Below are positions 5,350 to 6,130 of a stretch of DNA of 6,130 nt, in pieces. The stretch covers positions 1 through 6,130 of the forward strand of contig CAAHEN010000021.1 in assembly GCA_900772575.1 (NCBI GenBank), written 5' to 3'. Every line of letters starts with the position of its first letter. The stretch's first letter is position 1. Both the position numbers and the translations under genes were made by a program. This DNA is from Bacteroidaceae bacterium. Lineage in GTDB: Bacteria; Bacteroidota; Bacteroidia; Bacteroidales; Bacteroidaceae. The notes under the pieces were generated by a model, which had not been told where the DNA came from, did not search any database, and saw nothing but the letters and a program-made list of their open reading frames with translations.

Positions 5350-6130
5350 ATGAATCGTCTCATCAAGACACCCCTCACTGGTCTGGGCTTTGCCTCGCAG
5401 AGCGGTCGCGGCCTCTTCTTCGGACTGCTGGCCGCCGTGCTCTACGGACTTATCCCCACCTTCACCCTACCCATTCATCCGCTGCATGGCTCGCCAGACG
5501 AGGCCATGTCTGAGATTTCCATCCTCTTCTACCGTTTCGCCAGTGCAGCCCTCATCATCGGCCTCGTCATGGCCGTGCGCCGCAAGTCTTTCCGCATCAC
5601 CCGCGGCGAGGCGGTCACACTGATCTATCTGGCCTTCCTCTCCGACGGCGCCGCCATGTTCCTGCTCGCCGGCTACGCCTACATGCCCTCAGGCGTCGCC
5701 ACAACCATCCACTTCATGTACCCCGTGCTGACAGCCGTCATCATGATGCTCTTCTACCATGAGTCACGGCGCCCCATCACCATCGTCGCCGTCGTACTCG
5801 CTGTCGTCGGCGTGGGGGCCTTGTCGTGGCCCATTGGCGGAGTGAGAGTGGGCATGCGCGGCGTTGTGCTCGAACTCATCTCGGCCCTCTGCTTCGCCCT
5901 CTACCTCATTCGCCTCAACCGCTCCCGCGTAGCCGGCATGAAACTGACCTTCTACATCGTCTTCTTCGGAGCGCTCATCTTTGGCGGGGAGGCGTTCCGG
6001 CAAGATCATTTCGAGCTCATCACGACCCCGACGCAGGCGCTGAGCCTTTTCGGGCTGGGACTGATATGCACGGTTGTGACCAATCTGAGCCTGGTCGTGG
6101 CGGTCAAGAACATCGGCTCGACCACAACCG
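5350..6130 (+). CDS. EamA/DMT-family membrane transporter (3' end missing)
   Basis: The frame opens at ATG 5350, the first start after an in-frame TAG at 5320, and stays open for 260 codons to the window edge. The product is a polytopic inner-membrane protein of the drug/metabolite transporter superfamily. Hydrophobic segments lie near residues 21-41, 56-76, 90-110, 117-136, 142-160, 168-188, 197-213 and 230-252. Family-like signatures are ISILFYRFASAALIIG (56-71), MPSGVATTIHFMYPVLTAVIMMLFYHE (112-138) and LYLIRLNRSRV (184-194). The first EamA repeat covers about 21-160, and the second begins near 168 and is truncated around its third helix. Expected total is about ten helices. The substrate cannot be read from sequence; members export or import amino acids, nucleosides, sugars or drugs. 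The gene lies beyond the punA hairpin, so it is probably transcribed separately. Confidence 0.87.
   Translation, partial: MNRLIKTPLTGLGFASQSGRGLFFGLLAAVLYGLIPTFTLPIHPLHGSPDEAMSEISILFYRFASAALIIGLVMAVRRKSFRITRGEAVTLIYLAFLSDGAAMFLLAGYAYMPSGVATTIHFMYPVLTAVIMMLFYHESRRPITIVAVVLAVVGVGALSWPIGGVRVGMRGVVLELISALCFALYLIRLNRSRVAGMKLTFYIVFFGALIFGGEAFRQDHFELITTPTQALSLFGLGLICTVVTNLSLVVAVKNIGSTTT

Overview
The window looks like ordinary chromosomal housekeeping DNA from a GC-rich member of the Bacteroidales, most likely in or near the Prevotellaceae. The evidence is threefold. The sppA-lpxK-punA gene cluster and the DUF1573 protein have a Bacteroidetes character. Two good matches to the Bacteroidetes promoter core TAnnTTTG sit between the divergent genes. 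None of the six genes has a Shine-Dalgarno sequence. GC content looks high by eye, with strong use of C/G-ending codons (CTC/CTG, GCC, GGC, CGC), which is on the high side for this group. The genus assignment is an inference.

Layout: (1) 1-531, minus strand: the N-terminal part of a secreted DUF1573 protein that runs off the left edge. (2) 532-756: a divergent intergenic region with back-to-back promoters, a structured leader for exoA and an 11-bp tandem repeat just before the exoA start. (3) 757-1515, plus: exoA, an APE1-like AP endonuclease. (4) 1595-3349, plus: sppA, a 67-kDa-type signal peptide peptidase. (5) 3367-4440, plus: lpxK, lipid A 4'-kinase. (6) 4412-5227, plus: punA, purine nucleoside phosphorylase, overlapping lpxK by 29 nt. 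(7) 5228-5349: a strong GC-rich hairpin that probably ends the operon, then a second perfect inverted repeat in front of the last gene. (8) 5350-6130, plus: an EamA/DMT-family membrane transporter, cut off at the right edge.

sppA, lpxK and punA are packed tightly (17-nt gap, then 29-nt overlap) and almost certainly form one transcription unit. No terminator is visible between exoA and sppA, so exoA may be its first gene. The products share no single pathway: base-excision DNA repair, membrane proteolysis of signal peptides, outer-membrane lipid A synthesis and purine salvage. The cluster therefore looks like a conserved housekeeping neighbourhood rather than a dedicated system.

I see no mobile element, CRISPR array, tRNA/rRNA gene, phage gene or defence system. 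The points most worth a second look are an Asp in place of the specificity-setting Asn in PunA, the structured exoA leader, the long lpxK/punA overlap, the back-to-back promoters and the inverted repeat before the transporter.
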